Part shown: positions 6,876-13,577 of the stretch, in pieces | Layout: each line of letters begins with the position of its first letter | Numbering within the stretch: the stretch's first letter is position 1 | The notes under the pieces: generated by a model | What the model was told of the DNA's origin: nothing | Database searches by the model: none | What the model saw: the letters and a program-made list of their open reading frames with translations, nothing else | Position numbers and translations under genes: made by a program | IMG/VR virus record: IMGVR_UViG_3300030101_002344 | Location: 22,485 to 50,294 of that record | Source of the DNA: a virus | Length of the DNA stretch: 27,810 nucleotides | Strand: one strand, 5' to 3'

Positions 6876-8285
6876 ATGAGTGAAGTAAAAGTAAATAAAA
6901 TTAGTCCAAGAACAAATTGTGGTACAGTTCAGTTAGGAGATAGTGGTGACACCATTACAATTCCTGCTGGTGCATCAATTACAAACTCTGGTACTGCATC
7001 AGGTTTTGGTGCAACAGGTGCTGCGTCTTGGAATACAACAGTTAAGACAGGAGATTTTACAGCGGTTGCTGGCGAAGGATATTTCGTAAATACAACTTCA
7101 GGAGCTGTTAATGTAACACTTCCTGCAGGAAGTGCAGGAGCTGTTGTTGCAATAAAAGATTATGCAAATACTTTTGATACAAATAATGTTACATTAACTA
7201 GAAATGGGTCAGATAAAATTGGTGGTCAGGCTGTTAATGCAACTTTATCAACAGAAGGTATGGCAGTTACATTAGTTTTTGTAGATTCAACACAAGGTTG
7301 GTTAGTAACAGATGATGGTTTACAATCAATTGCACCTACATCTAAATATGTAGTAGCTACAGGTGGAACAATAACTTGTTGTGGAGATTTTAAAATTCAC
7401 ACATTTACAGGTCCAGGTACTTTTGAAGTTACTTGTGCAGGTAATTCTACTGGAAATAATGAATTAGAATATATAGTAGTAGCAGGTGGAGGACAAGGTG
7501 GAGTAAACAGAAGAGGTGGCGGTGGAGCAGGTGGTTTTAGATTTGCTTCTCCAAGTTTAGCTCCTGCGACTTATCCAGGCAAACCTTTAGCGGCTCCTGC
7601 TGCTATTACAGCATCAGTGGCTAGTTTTCCAATTACAGTTGGAGGGGGTGCAGCTCAACGACCTCACCCTAATCCAACACCACCTACAGGATTTGGATTA
7701 TCAGGTTCTCCTTCAACTTTTTCAACAATAACATCTGCTGGTGGTGGAGGTGGATCTTGTTCATCTTCTTCTGCTAATTTAGTTGGTGGACCAGGAGGTT
7801 CAGGTGGCGGTGGATATGGTGCTCCACCAGATGGTGGAACTCCTACTCTTGCGGGTGGTACAGGAAATACTCCTCCAGTTAGTCCAGCTCAAGGTAGAGA
7901 TGGTGGTGATGGCGGAGCTTCAGCTCAAACTTCAGGTGGTGGAGGTGGCGGAGCAATTAATGAGGGAGAAGATTCAGCATCTTCAGGTGGAACTTCTGCA
8001 TTAGGTGGAGATGGAGCTGGAGTACCAACTGCTTTTGGTAGTAATGGTGTTCCCTGTGGTTCATTTAGATATTATGCTGGAGGCGGTGCAGGTGGTTCAG
8101 GTTGTAGTCCTGCTGGACCAAGAGCAGGTGGAAAAGGTGGTGGGGGAAATGGTGGATTTCCAGGATCTAACGCAACTGCTGGAGCTACAAATAGTGGTGG
8201 CGGAGGTGGAGCTGGAGGTCAATCTGGTTTTGGTGCTGCTGGTGGTTCAGGAGTTGTTATTATTAGATACAAATTTCAAAATTAA
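6876..8285 (+). CDS. Glycine-rich tail fibre/adhesin, copy 3
   Basis: This 469-aa third paralogue starts 7 bases after the previous stop. Its domains match copies 1 and 2: N-terminal segment, beta-domain ('VNVTLPAGSAGAVVAIKDY', 'LTRNGSDKIGG', 'LVFVDSTQGW'), linker 'ITCCGDFKIHTFTGPGTF', and a glycine-rich domain. The last starts 'YIVVAGGGQGG', contains 'FPITVGGGA' and ends 'GGSGVVIIRYKFQN'. Its tip loops contain cysteines ('GGGGSCSSSSANL', 'VPCGSFRYYAGG') and aromatic clusters absent in copy 2. It is the most diverged at the DNA level. A long run of shifted frames stays open only because of GGN codons, and those are not genes. Likely host-recognition adhesin. Confidence 0.7.
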   Translation: MSEVKVNKISPRTNCGTVQLGDSGDTITIPAGASITNSGTASGFGATGAASWNTTVKTGDFTAVAGEGYFVNTTSGAVNVTLPAGSAGAVVAIKDYANTFDTNNVTLTRNGSDKIGGQAVNATLSTEGMAVTLVFVDSTQGWLVTDDGLQSIAPTSKYVVATGGTITCCGDFKIHTFTGPGTFEVTCAGNSTGNNELEYIVVAGGGQGGVNRRGGGGAGGFRFASPSLAPATYPGKPLAAPAAITASVASFPITVGGGAAQRPHPNPTPPTGFGLSGSPSTFSTITSAGGGGGSCSSSSANLVGGPGGSGGGGYGAPPDGGTPTLAGGTGNTPPVSPAQGRDGGDGGASAQTSGGGGGGAINEGEDSASSGGTSALGGDGAGVPTAFGSNGVPCGSFRYYAGGGAGGSGCSPAGPRAGGKGGGGNGGFPGSNATAGATNSGGGGGAGGQSGFGAAGGSGVVIIRYKFQN

Positions 8286-8330
8286 TATGTATTTACTAGT
8301 ATTTAAAATTAATATATAAGGAGAAACATT

Positions 8331-8786
8331 ATGGCACATTTTGCAAAACTAGGAGCTAACGGTAAAGTTATTCAAGTATTAACACTTGATGACAAGGACA
8401 TGAAAAATGCCGATGGTGTTGAGGATGAATCAGTAGGTCAACAATATTTAGAAACACATAACAATTGGCCTGCACAAATGTGGATTCAAACTTCATACAA
8501 TACAGCTAGTAATAAACATAAATCAGGTGACGACTCAAAAGCATTTAGAGGTAACTACGCAGGTATAGGTTATACTTGGGACGAAGATAATCAAATTTTT
8601 TGGCCTAAAAAACCATATGCATCTTGGGTAAAAAATACCGCAAATGCATCTTGGCAATCACCTATTGGTGATGCTCCAGAATTGACTGAAGAACAAACTT
8701 TACAAAATGAAGCTATGACACACGCTTGGTATTATAGTTGGAATGAAGCTAATCAATCTTGGGACTTGACAGACGGTAACGCATAA
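8331..8786 (+). CDS. Conserved marine-phage protein of unknown function
   Basis: This 151-aa soluble protein is of a type repeated in marine cyanophage and pelagiphage tail regions. It opens 'MAHFAKLGANGKVIQVL' and has 'WIQTSYNT', 'FRGNYAGIGYTWDEDNQIF' and a Trp-rich C-terminus ('YYSWNEANQSWDLTDG'). AAGGAGA at 8318-8324 precedes the ATG by 6 bases, a strong site. An independent start is likely because a 45-base AT-rich gap separates it from the fibre genes. The abundance of Trp, Tyr and Asn and its place after the adhesins suggest a fibre accessory or virion protein. No enzymatic motif is visible and its true role is not known to me. Confidence 0.6.
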   Translation: MAHFAKLGANGKVIQVLTLDDKDMKNADGVEDESVGQQYLETHNNWPAQMWIQTSYNTASNKHKSGDDSKAFRGNYAGIGYTWDEDNQIFWPKKPYASWVKNTANASWQSPIGDAPELTEEQTLQNEAMTHAWYYSWNEANQSWDLTDGNA

Positions 8787-8804
8787 ATTAAAAATGGTGG
8801 TGGT

Positions 8805-9308
8805 ATGCAAAAGAAAGTATTAAGCGAACAAGCATTATATTTTGGTGATGTCGATATGCCTAAAGATTGGGACATTGACCGAGATAAATTATCAGGTGAC
8901 ATCTTACAATCACAAATTAAAAACAAAGAATTTCCATTTTCACGAACTTGGGATATGTTGAATACATATATGCGAGATCATATTGGTCTTGAGTATGGTA
9001 TTAATCTAGTTAACAAAAAAACGTGGGGTGATATTTATAAACCTGCGGAAACTACAATTCCATTATTAAACATTGATCCAGTAGATTTACGTAACTCACC
9101 AGACTTTACATTATTATATGGTGTAAAAGTTAAAAATTGTAATGTTAGAATACATTTTGAAGATAACAGAAGAAAAGGAAGAAGCTGGGATATATCACTT
9201 GAAAATAATATGTTTATAATGTTTCCATCAACTAATATGTATTACATAACTAATAATCAGAAAGACAGTTTGAATTTTATTCAAACCATAACTTATGAAT
9301 ATATCTAA
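8805..9308 (+). CDS. Unknown protein, possibly degenerate oxygenase-like jelly-roll
   Basis: This 167-aa protein heads the oxygenase cassette. Its C-terminal third ('NNMFIMFPSTNMYYITN' followed by 'NFIQTITYEYI') resembles the last strands of 2-oxoglutarate/Fe(II) oxygenases, where 'FPS' precedes the distal iron-binding His. Here no His follows it, and no clear HxD/E pair precedes it. 'IHFEDN' might be a relic. It may be a non-catalytic relative or an unrelated cupin-like protein. About half of its Arg codons are CGN (CGA, CGT), unlike the AGA-dominated neighbours, which hints at a separate origin. The ribosome binding site is weak. It overlaps the next gene by 14 bases. Confidence 0.5.
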   Translation: MQKKVLSEQALYFGDVDMPKDWDIDRDKLSGDILQSQIKNKEFPFSRTWDMLNTYMRDHIGLEYGINLVNKKTWGDIYKPAETTIPLLNIDPVDLRNSPDFTLLYGVKVKNCNVRIHFEDNRRKGRSWDISLENNMFIMFPSTNMYYITNNQKDSLNFIQTITYEYI

Positions 9309-9933
9309 TTACTATTGGTATTTTAGTGGTGTATTAACATCCAGATTTTGTGATGATGTTATAGCCTATGCTAATGAAAAAAAAGAAGTTATGGCAAGAA
9401 CAGGTGGTTATGGTGATAGAAAATTAAACAAACAAGAAGTTAAAGATTTAAAAAGAAAAAGAAATTCTGATTTAGTTTGGTTAAATGATACTTGGATATA
9501 TAAAGAATTACATCCATACGTTCATGAAGCAAATAGGAACGCTGGTTGGAATTTTGACTGGGAAAGAAGTGAATCTTGTCAATTTACAAAATACAAACAT
9601 AATCAATATTATGATTGGCATTGTGATAGTTGGGATAAACCATATCAACGAGATGATGTTAATCATCCAGAGCATGGAAGAATTCGAAAACTATCTATGA
9701 CTTGTCAGCTAACAGATGGTTCAGAATATAAAGGTGGTGAATTAGAATTTGATTTTAGAAACTACGATCCACACATGAGAGATGAAAGTCAACACTTGAG
9801 AAGAGCAAAAGAAATATTACCTAAAGGATCTATTATTGTGTTTCCTTCTTTTGTGTGGCATAGAGTTAAACCAGTAACCGCTGGCACAAGATACAGTCTT
9901 GTTGTCTGGCATCTAGGAAAGCCGTTTAGATAA
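9295..9933 (+). CDS. 2-oxoglutarate/Fe(II) oxygenase, prolyl-4-hydroxylase-like (PKHD type)
   Basis: This 212-aa protein has the full catalytic set of the 2OG-Fe(II) dioxygenase superfamily. The proximal pair His109-x-Asp111 lies in 'YYDWHCDSW', the distal His189 in 'VFPSFVWHRV', and the 2OG-binding Arg199 in 'GTRYSLVVWH'. 'KGGELEFDF' is the strand seen in PKHD/P4H-type hydroxylases. Such enzymes use Fe(II), O2 and 2-oxoglutarate to hydroxylate protein side chains or small substrates, giving succinate and CO2. It starts inside the preceding gene, and its stop overlaps the next ATG (TAATG). Protein hydroxylation is the usual guess for this subfamily, and the fibres upstream are possible substrates. 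Substrate is inference. Confidence 0.8.
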   Translation: MNISNYYWYFSGVLTSRFCDDVIAYANEKKEVMARTGGYGDRKLNKQEVKDLKRKRNSDLVWLNDTWIYKELHPYVHEANRNAGWNFDWERSESCQFTKYKHNQYYDWHCDSWDKPYQRDDVNHPEHGRIRKLSMTCQLTDGSEYKGGELEFDFRNYDPHMRDESQHLRRAKEILPKGSIIVFPSFVWHRVKPVTAGTRYSLVVWHLGKPFR

Positions 9934-10565
9934 TGTATATAAGTAACTATTTTAACACAACCATTTGGTCAGAACAAAAACCAGAGTTTGTAAAATCTTT
10001 AAATAAAGCAAGTAACAAATATATTACTGAATCTCGTAAAAGAGAAAAAGAATTTATAAAAAAACACGGTGATTTTGGAAGATCTTATCACTCAACACCA
10101 TTAACACACGATAATGATTTTTTAGATTTTAGAAATTATATAGGTCAAAAATCTTGGGAGTATTTAGATCACCAAGGTTATGATATGTCACAATATCAAA
10201 CTATGTTTAGTGAGCTATGGGTGCAAGAATTTGCTAAAAAAGGTGGTGGCCATCATTCAGCACATATACATTGGAATCAACACGTATCAGGTTTTTATTT
10301 TTTAAAGTGTAGTGATAAAACATCTTACCCAGTATTTCACGAACCAAGAACCGGGGCACGTGCAACTAAATTAAAAATGAAACCAAATATTAGAGGTATT
10401 TGGGGTGGTAGTGAGCTAATACATTTTAAACCTAAACCAGGTACATTAATTATATTTCCAGGATTCTTAGAACACGAATTTGCAGTAGATTTTGGTAAGG
10501 AACCATTTAGATTCATACATTGGAATATACAAGCTGTACCAAAAGAAATGGCTAAAGATGTTTAA
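9933..10565 (+). CDS. 2OG-Fe(II) oxygenase-like protein, HxH type
   Basis: This 210-aa protein has the signature of the phage/marine bacterial '2OG-Fe(II) oxygenase' group with a His-rich proximal site. The site 'HHSAHIHWNQHVSGFYFLK' has His111 and His113. 'VFHEPR' follows (134-139), then 'PGTLIIFPGFLEHEF' with distal His181 and Arg193 in 'EPFRFIHWN'. The HxH replacing HxD/E is typical of that group. It is clearly a different subfamily from its neighbours, so it did not come from a recent tandem duplication. The basic N-terminal helix region (about 15-48) is extra. Translation is coupled on both sides by overlaps. The substrate is unknown. Confidence 0.7.
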   Translation: MYISNYFNTTIWSEQKPEFVKSLNKASNKYITESRKREKEFIKKHGDFGRSYHSTPLTHDNDFLDFRNYIGQKSWEYLDHQGYDMSQYQTMFSELWVQEFAKKGGGHHSAHIHWNQHVSGFYFLKCSDKTSYPVFHEPRTGARATKLKMKPNIRGIWGGSELIHFKPKPGTLIIFPGFLEHEFAVDFGKEPFRFIHWNIQAVPKEMAKDV

Positions 10566-11076
10566 AGATTTTATGTTAGTTAAAGATAAAATTTTTTCTA
10601 AAGAAGAATGTAAAGATATGATTAATAAATATAGTAAAAAATGTGTTAAAGGTGAAAAATCACATTTAGGTTATTATTTTTATGATGTTGAAACATTTGG
10701 ATATATTAATAAACTTCGTCCCGTTGTAGAAGAATATAAAGATAAATTTAAAGGAATACAACTAACTGCTTCAAAATGGAAATTAGATTACTTTAGGTTT
10801 AAACATTTTAAACCAGGAAAAAATTTTGATCTTTGGCATTCTGAACATTCTATGTCTCATTGCACTAGGGTGTTAAATGTGCAAATGTATTTAAGTAATC
10901 ATAATTGTGGTACACAATTTTTAGATTATAAAACTATTAAAAGTGTTGTTGGGAGAGTGGCTATATTTCCGTGTTACTTTACACATACACATAAAGGACA
11001 AGTTTGTCCTGAAAATAAAGATAGGTATTTAATTACATCTTATATAAACTTTTATGATAAAGGACCACTAGAATGA
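10558..11076 (+). CDS. 2OG-Fe(II) oxygenase, HxE type
   Basis: A 172-aa protein from the ATG at 10558. An upstream in-frame ATG at 10492 lies deep inside the previous gene and would add a non-homologous tail, whereas 10558 gives the usual 8-base overlap. His94-Ser-Glu96 ('FDLWHSEHS') is the proximal iron pair, His143 in 'IFPCYFTHTHKG' the distal ligand, and Arg156 ('KDRYLITSYINF') the probable 2OG salt-bridge residue. 'YRF..F.PG..F..WHSE' is characteristic of 2OG oxygenases found in marine myoviruses and cyanophages. It is very AT-rich. Its stop overlaps the next ATG (ATGA). Confidence 0.75.
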   Translation: MFKDFMLVKDKIFSKEECKDMINKYSKKCVKGEKSHLGYYFYDVETFGYINKLRPVVEEYKDKFKGIQLTASKWKLDYFRFKHFKPGKNFDLWHSEHSMSHCTRVLNVQMYLSNHNCGTQFLDYKTIKSVVGRVAIFPCYFTHTHKGQVCPENKDRYLITSYINFYDKGPLE

Positions 11077-11732
11077 GTTTTAAAAAGAAAAAGTATACAA
11101 TCATTCGTCAAGCAATATCAAAAGACCTAGCAGCTTTTATTGCTAATTATTTTATAATGCAAAAACAAGTTTATGATACTTGTAAAGCATCAAGATACTT
11201 TTCACCTTTTGAAACTATACTTGGATACTACGAAGGTAAAGATGAACAGATTCCAAATACTTATTCTCAATACGCTAATATGGCTATGGAAACTTTATTG
11301 CTTAAATGTCAACCAGGTATGGAAAAAGCAACAGGATTAAAATTATATCCTGCTTATACTTATGCAAGAATTTATAAAAAAGGTGATGAATTAAAAAGAC
11401 ATAAAGATAGATTTAGTTGTGAGATATCTACTACGATGAATCTTGGCGGAGATGATTGGCCTATATATTTAAGCCCAAATGAAAATGTAGGTGCACCAGA
11501 TGGTAAAAATATTACTGCAGCTAGCAAAGCAAGAGGTGTTAGGGTAGACTTAAAACCTGGAGATATGTTGGTTTATAGGGGTGTTGAGCTAGAACATTGG
11601 AGAGAAAAATTCAAAGGTAAAGAATGCGTACAAGTTTTTCTGCATTATAACAATCGTAAGACCCCAGGAGCGAAGGATAATATGTTTGACAAACGTCCAC
11701 ATTTAGGTCTTCCTTCTTGGTTTAAACGATGA
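11073..11732 (+). CDS. 2OG-Fe(II) oxygenase-like protein, last of cassette
   Basis: This 219-aa protein starts on ATGA, with AAGGA upstream as ribosome binding site. The proximal pair His110-x-Asp112 is in 'ELKRHKDRFSCEISTTMNLG'. The distal His175 is in 'YRGVELEHWRE'. The C-terminal strand reads 'CVQVFLHYNN', where Gln187 stands near the place of the usual Arg. That places it in the HWRe...QVFlHY subgroup, which marine phages and marine bacteria carry. N-terminal helices (10-90) form a typical support domain. The basic C-terminal tail ('DKRPHLGLPSWFKR') is distinctive. A putative terminator begins 14 bases downstream, so this closes the transcription unit. Substrate unknown. Confidence 0.75.
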   Translation: MSFKKKKYTIIRQAISKDLAAFIANYFIMQKQVYDTCKASRYFSPFETILGYYEGKDEQIPNTYSQYANMAMETLLLKCQPGMEKATGLKLYPAYTYARIYKKGDELKRHKDRFSCEISTTMNLGGDDWPIYLSPNENVGAPDGKNITAASKARGVRVDLKPGDMLVYRGVELEHWREKFKGKECVQVFLHYNNRKTPGAKDNMFDKRPHLGLPSWFKR

Positions 11733-11746
11733 TATAATTCTTAGAT

Positions 11747-11786
11747 GGGGGCTGTGTCACCACCACATACCACGCAGCCTCCTTTT
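11747..11786 (+). terminator. Putative rho-independent terminator after oxygenase cassette
   Basis: GGGGGCTGTG (11747-11756) can pair with CGCAGCCTCC (11773-11782) over 10 positions, including two G-U pairs, around a 16-base loop. TTTT follows at 11783-11786. The T-tract is short and the loop long, so strength is uncertain. It is the only GC-rich segment in this gap and separates the oxygenases from the repeat-protein genes. AAGG at 11787-11790 then serves the next ATG. Confidence 0.6.
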
Positions 11787-11800
11787 AAGGATTATATATT

Positions 11801-12517
11801 ATGTTTTTTGGCGGAACTACCTTTGCAGGAGCACCCTTTGGAGATTCAGGATTTAACCCTAATGCATTTGTAAATGTAACCGGGTCTAGAATAAACGAAT
11901 CAACAGGCACAGTAGGTTTAGTAGGTAAAGCAAATATTTCTGTTACCGGTAATAGACTTAATTTTACAATTGGTAATGTAACTATTATTGAAGGTACAGG
12001 TGTTATTGTATCTCCTGATGGTAGCCGTATAAATGTATCTAGTGGCGATCCAACTATTGTTGCAAAAGCTGTAACAGCTTTAACTGGGTCAAGAGTAAAT
12101 TTAAATACAGGCACACCTACATTTGCATTTAAGTATCCTGTAACAGGATCTAGAGTAAATACAAATACAGGAAATGTTACAACAGTTGGTAAAGCAACTG
12201 TATTACCAAATGGGTCTAGAGTCGATGTCAGCACTGGATCTGTAACAATTACAGCTGATGCAAATCTTTCAGTAACAGGAAACAGAGTTGATGTAGCTGT
12301 AGGAAACGTTACAACTAAAGCAAATGCAACTGTAACAGTTACAACAAACAGACAAAATTTATCAACAGGAACCGTAACAATTGTAGCAAAAGCAACAGTT
12401 ACTCCAGATGGTAGTAGAATAAATATGGCAGATGGTTCTGTATTAATTAAAAAATGGGATGGTATTGTACCAGGTGCTACTATGACTTGGGAACCAGTAC
12501 AAACATCTTTAGGATAG
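11801..12517 (+). CDS. Solenoid-like repeat virion protein, long form (9 repeats)
   Basis: A 238-aa protein built from an N-cap ('MFFGGTTFAGAPFGDSG'), about nine imperfect 18-24-residue repeats (residues about 24-219) and a 19-residue C-cap ('IVPGATMTWEP'). The repeat consensus is roughly TGSRVNxxTGxVTxxxKAxV, with one Arg, one central Gly and alternating Val/Thr. It looks like a parallel beta-solenoid or a filamentous fibre shaft. The next gene has both caps but only three repeats. Related short-repeat proteins are common in marine phage tail loci near the nozzle gene. A tail-spike shaft, tail-tube decoration or virion surface protein is likely. No enzymatic motif or signal peptide is seen. 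Confidence 0.65.
   Translation: MFFGGTTFAGAPFGDSGFNPNAFVNVTGSRINESTGTVGLVGKANISVTGNRLNFTIGNVTIIEGTGVIVSPDGSRINVSSGDPTIVAKAVTALTGSRVNLNTGTPTFAFKYPVTGSRVNTNTGNVTTVGKATVLPNGSRVDVSTGSVTITADANLSVTGNRVDVAVGNVTTKANATVTVTTNRQNLSTGTVTIVAKATVTPDGSRINMADGSVLIKKWDGIVPGATMTWEPVQTSLG
11870..12457 (+). repeat. Nine tandem ~22-codon repeats within the long solenoid gene
   Basis: Nine diverged units each start near 'VTGSR' or 'PDGSR' and end near 'KAxV'. Unit length varies from 18 to 24 codons. At DNA level the units are diverged, so the array is old or under selection for protein pattern rather than freshly expanded. Confidence 0.75.
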
Positions 12518-12520
12518 AAT

Positions 12521-12838
12521 ATGTATTTTGGAGGAAGCACATTTGCCGGAGCACCATTTGCCGATCCAGGTGGCGTAAGTGTATTTGTTGCTATAACAGG
12601 TAACAGAGTAAATGTAAGTACAGGAACTGTTGGTATTACTGCTTCTGCAAGAGTATTACCAGGAGGTTCTGAAATAGAAATATCCATAGGTAATGTTACT
12701 GTCAAAGTTAACAAAAGAGTGGCTGTAAATGGTATAAGAATAAACCTTGCAACTGGTACCGTTTCTGTGATATCATGGAACCCGATAGTTCCGGGGGCAA
12801 CTGGTACCTGGGTACCTATTGACCCGAATAATCCGTAG
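12521..12838 (+). CDS. Solenoid-like repeat virion protein, short form (3 repeats)
   Basis: This 105-aa paralogue of the 11801 gene starts 3 bases after its stop. The N-cap 'MYFGGSTFAGAPFADPG' and C-cap 'WNPIVPGATGTWVP' align with the long form without gaps. Between them are only three repeats (residues about 23-86), for example 'ITGNRVNVSTGTVGI' and 'VNGIRINLATGTVSV'. Shared ends with different repeat number suggest the same fold and binding site at two lengths, perhaps assembling together. AGGAG for the next gene overlaps its stop. Virion structural role inferred. Confidence 0.65.
   Translation: MYFGGSTFAGAPFADPGGVSVFVAITGNRVNVSTGTVGITASARVLPGGSEIEISIGNVTVKVNKRVAVNGIRINLATGTVSVISWNPIVPGATGTWVPIDPNNP
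12587..12778 (+). repeat. Three tandem ~22-codon repeats within the short solenoid gene
   Basis: Three units of the same consensus as the 11870-12457 array, in the same register relative to the shared caps. The middle unit ('PGGSEIEISIGNV') has lost the usual Arg. Confidence 0.7.
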
Positions 12839-12847
12839 GAGAAATAT

Positions 12848-13567
12848 ATGGCATCGAGTACGTCAAGTGATTTAAAACTAGAATTAATTACCACAGGTGA
12901 AAAATCAGGAACCTGGGGTACAATTACAAATACAAATTTACAGATATTAGAACAAGCATCATCAGGATATTTATCGTTAGATGTAGCATCTGGAGATGTA
13001 GCCTTATCTTTAGCAAATCACGCTACAGCAAATGGTAAAAATTTATATTATAAATTAACTGGTACACTAGCCGGAAACAGAGCAGTTACTATGCCTGACT
13101 CTGCAGAGAGAGTTTTTATTGTAGAAGATGCAACATCTAGATCAGCTTCAAATTATACATTAACAGTTAAAACTGTATCAGGAACCGGGCTAGCTTTACC
13201 AGTTGGATCAACAACAGTTCTATATTCTGATGGTACAAATATTACAGGTAAGCTACAGACTAAAGGATATCATACACCAAGTGCTACATACACTGCAGTA
13301 AACGGTGACCAAGTTTTAGTAAATACATCAGGAAGTGGTATAAGTGCTGCGGTTACTATAAACTTACCAGCTTCACCTGCTATTGGAAACGAAGTTACAT
13401 TTATTGATAGCGGAAACAATCTTGCATCTAACAATTTAACAGTTGGCAGAAACGGATCTAATATTAATGGATCTGCAGCAAATTTAGTAGTGTCAGCAAA
13501 TGCTTCAGCTTTTACGTTAGTGTATGTTAATGCAACACTAGGCTGGGTATATAAAGATAAAATATAG
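12848..13567 (+). CDS. Tail-fibre-type structural protein
   Basis: This 239-aa protein starts with 'SSTSSDLKLELITTGEKSG', followed by 'TWGTITNTNLQILEQA'. This N-terminal pattern is very widespread in marine phage tail-fibre/virion proteins. A central region (about 50-140) is beta-rich ('AVTMPDSAERVFIVEDAT'). The C-terminal domain (about 150-239) contains 'VLVNTSGSG', 'INLPASPAIGNEVTFID', 'LTVGRNGSNING' and 'LVYVNATLGW'. It is the same beta-domain present in the three glycine-rich fibres and in the 182-571 protein. AGGAGA precedes the ATG. It probably forms a fibre or fibre-attachment trimer next to the nozzle. The glycine-rich tip is missing. Confidence 0.65.
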   Translation: MASSTSSDLKLELITTGEKSGTWGTITNTNLQILEQASSGYLSLDVASGDVALSLANHATANGKNLYYKLTGTLAGNRAVTMPDSAERVFIVEDATSRSASNYTLTVKTVSGTGLALPVGSTTVLYSDGTNITGKLQTKGYHTPSATYTAVNGDQVLVNTSGSGISAAVTINLPASPAIGNEVTFIDSGNNLASNNLTVGRNGSNINGSAANLVVSANASAFTLVYVNATLGWVYKDKI

Positions 13568-13577
13568 GAGCTAAAAC

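Noticed and set aside
11785-12894. A 369-codon open frame on the minus strand across both solenoid genes
   Set aside because: It follows the repeat period of the sense genes, crosses two gene boundaries, has no site for initiation, and reads as low-complexity Pro/Val/Thr repeats. It is open because the repeat codons do not create stops in that frame.
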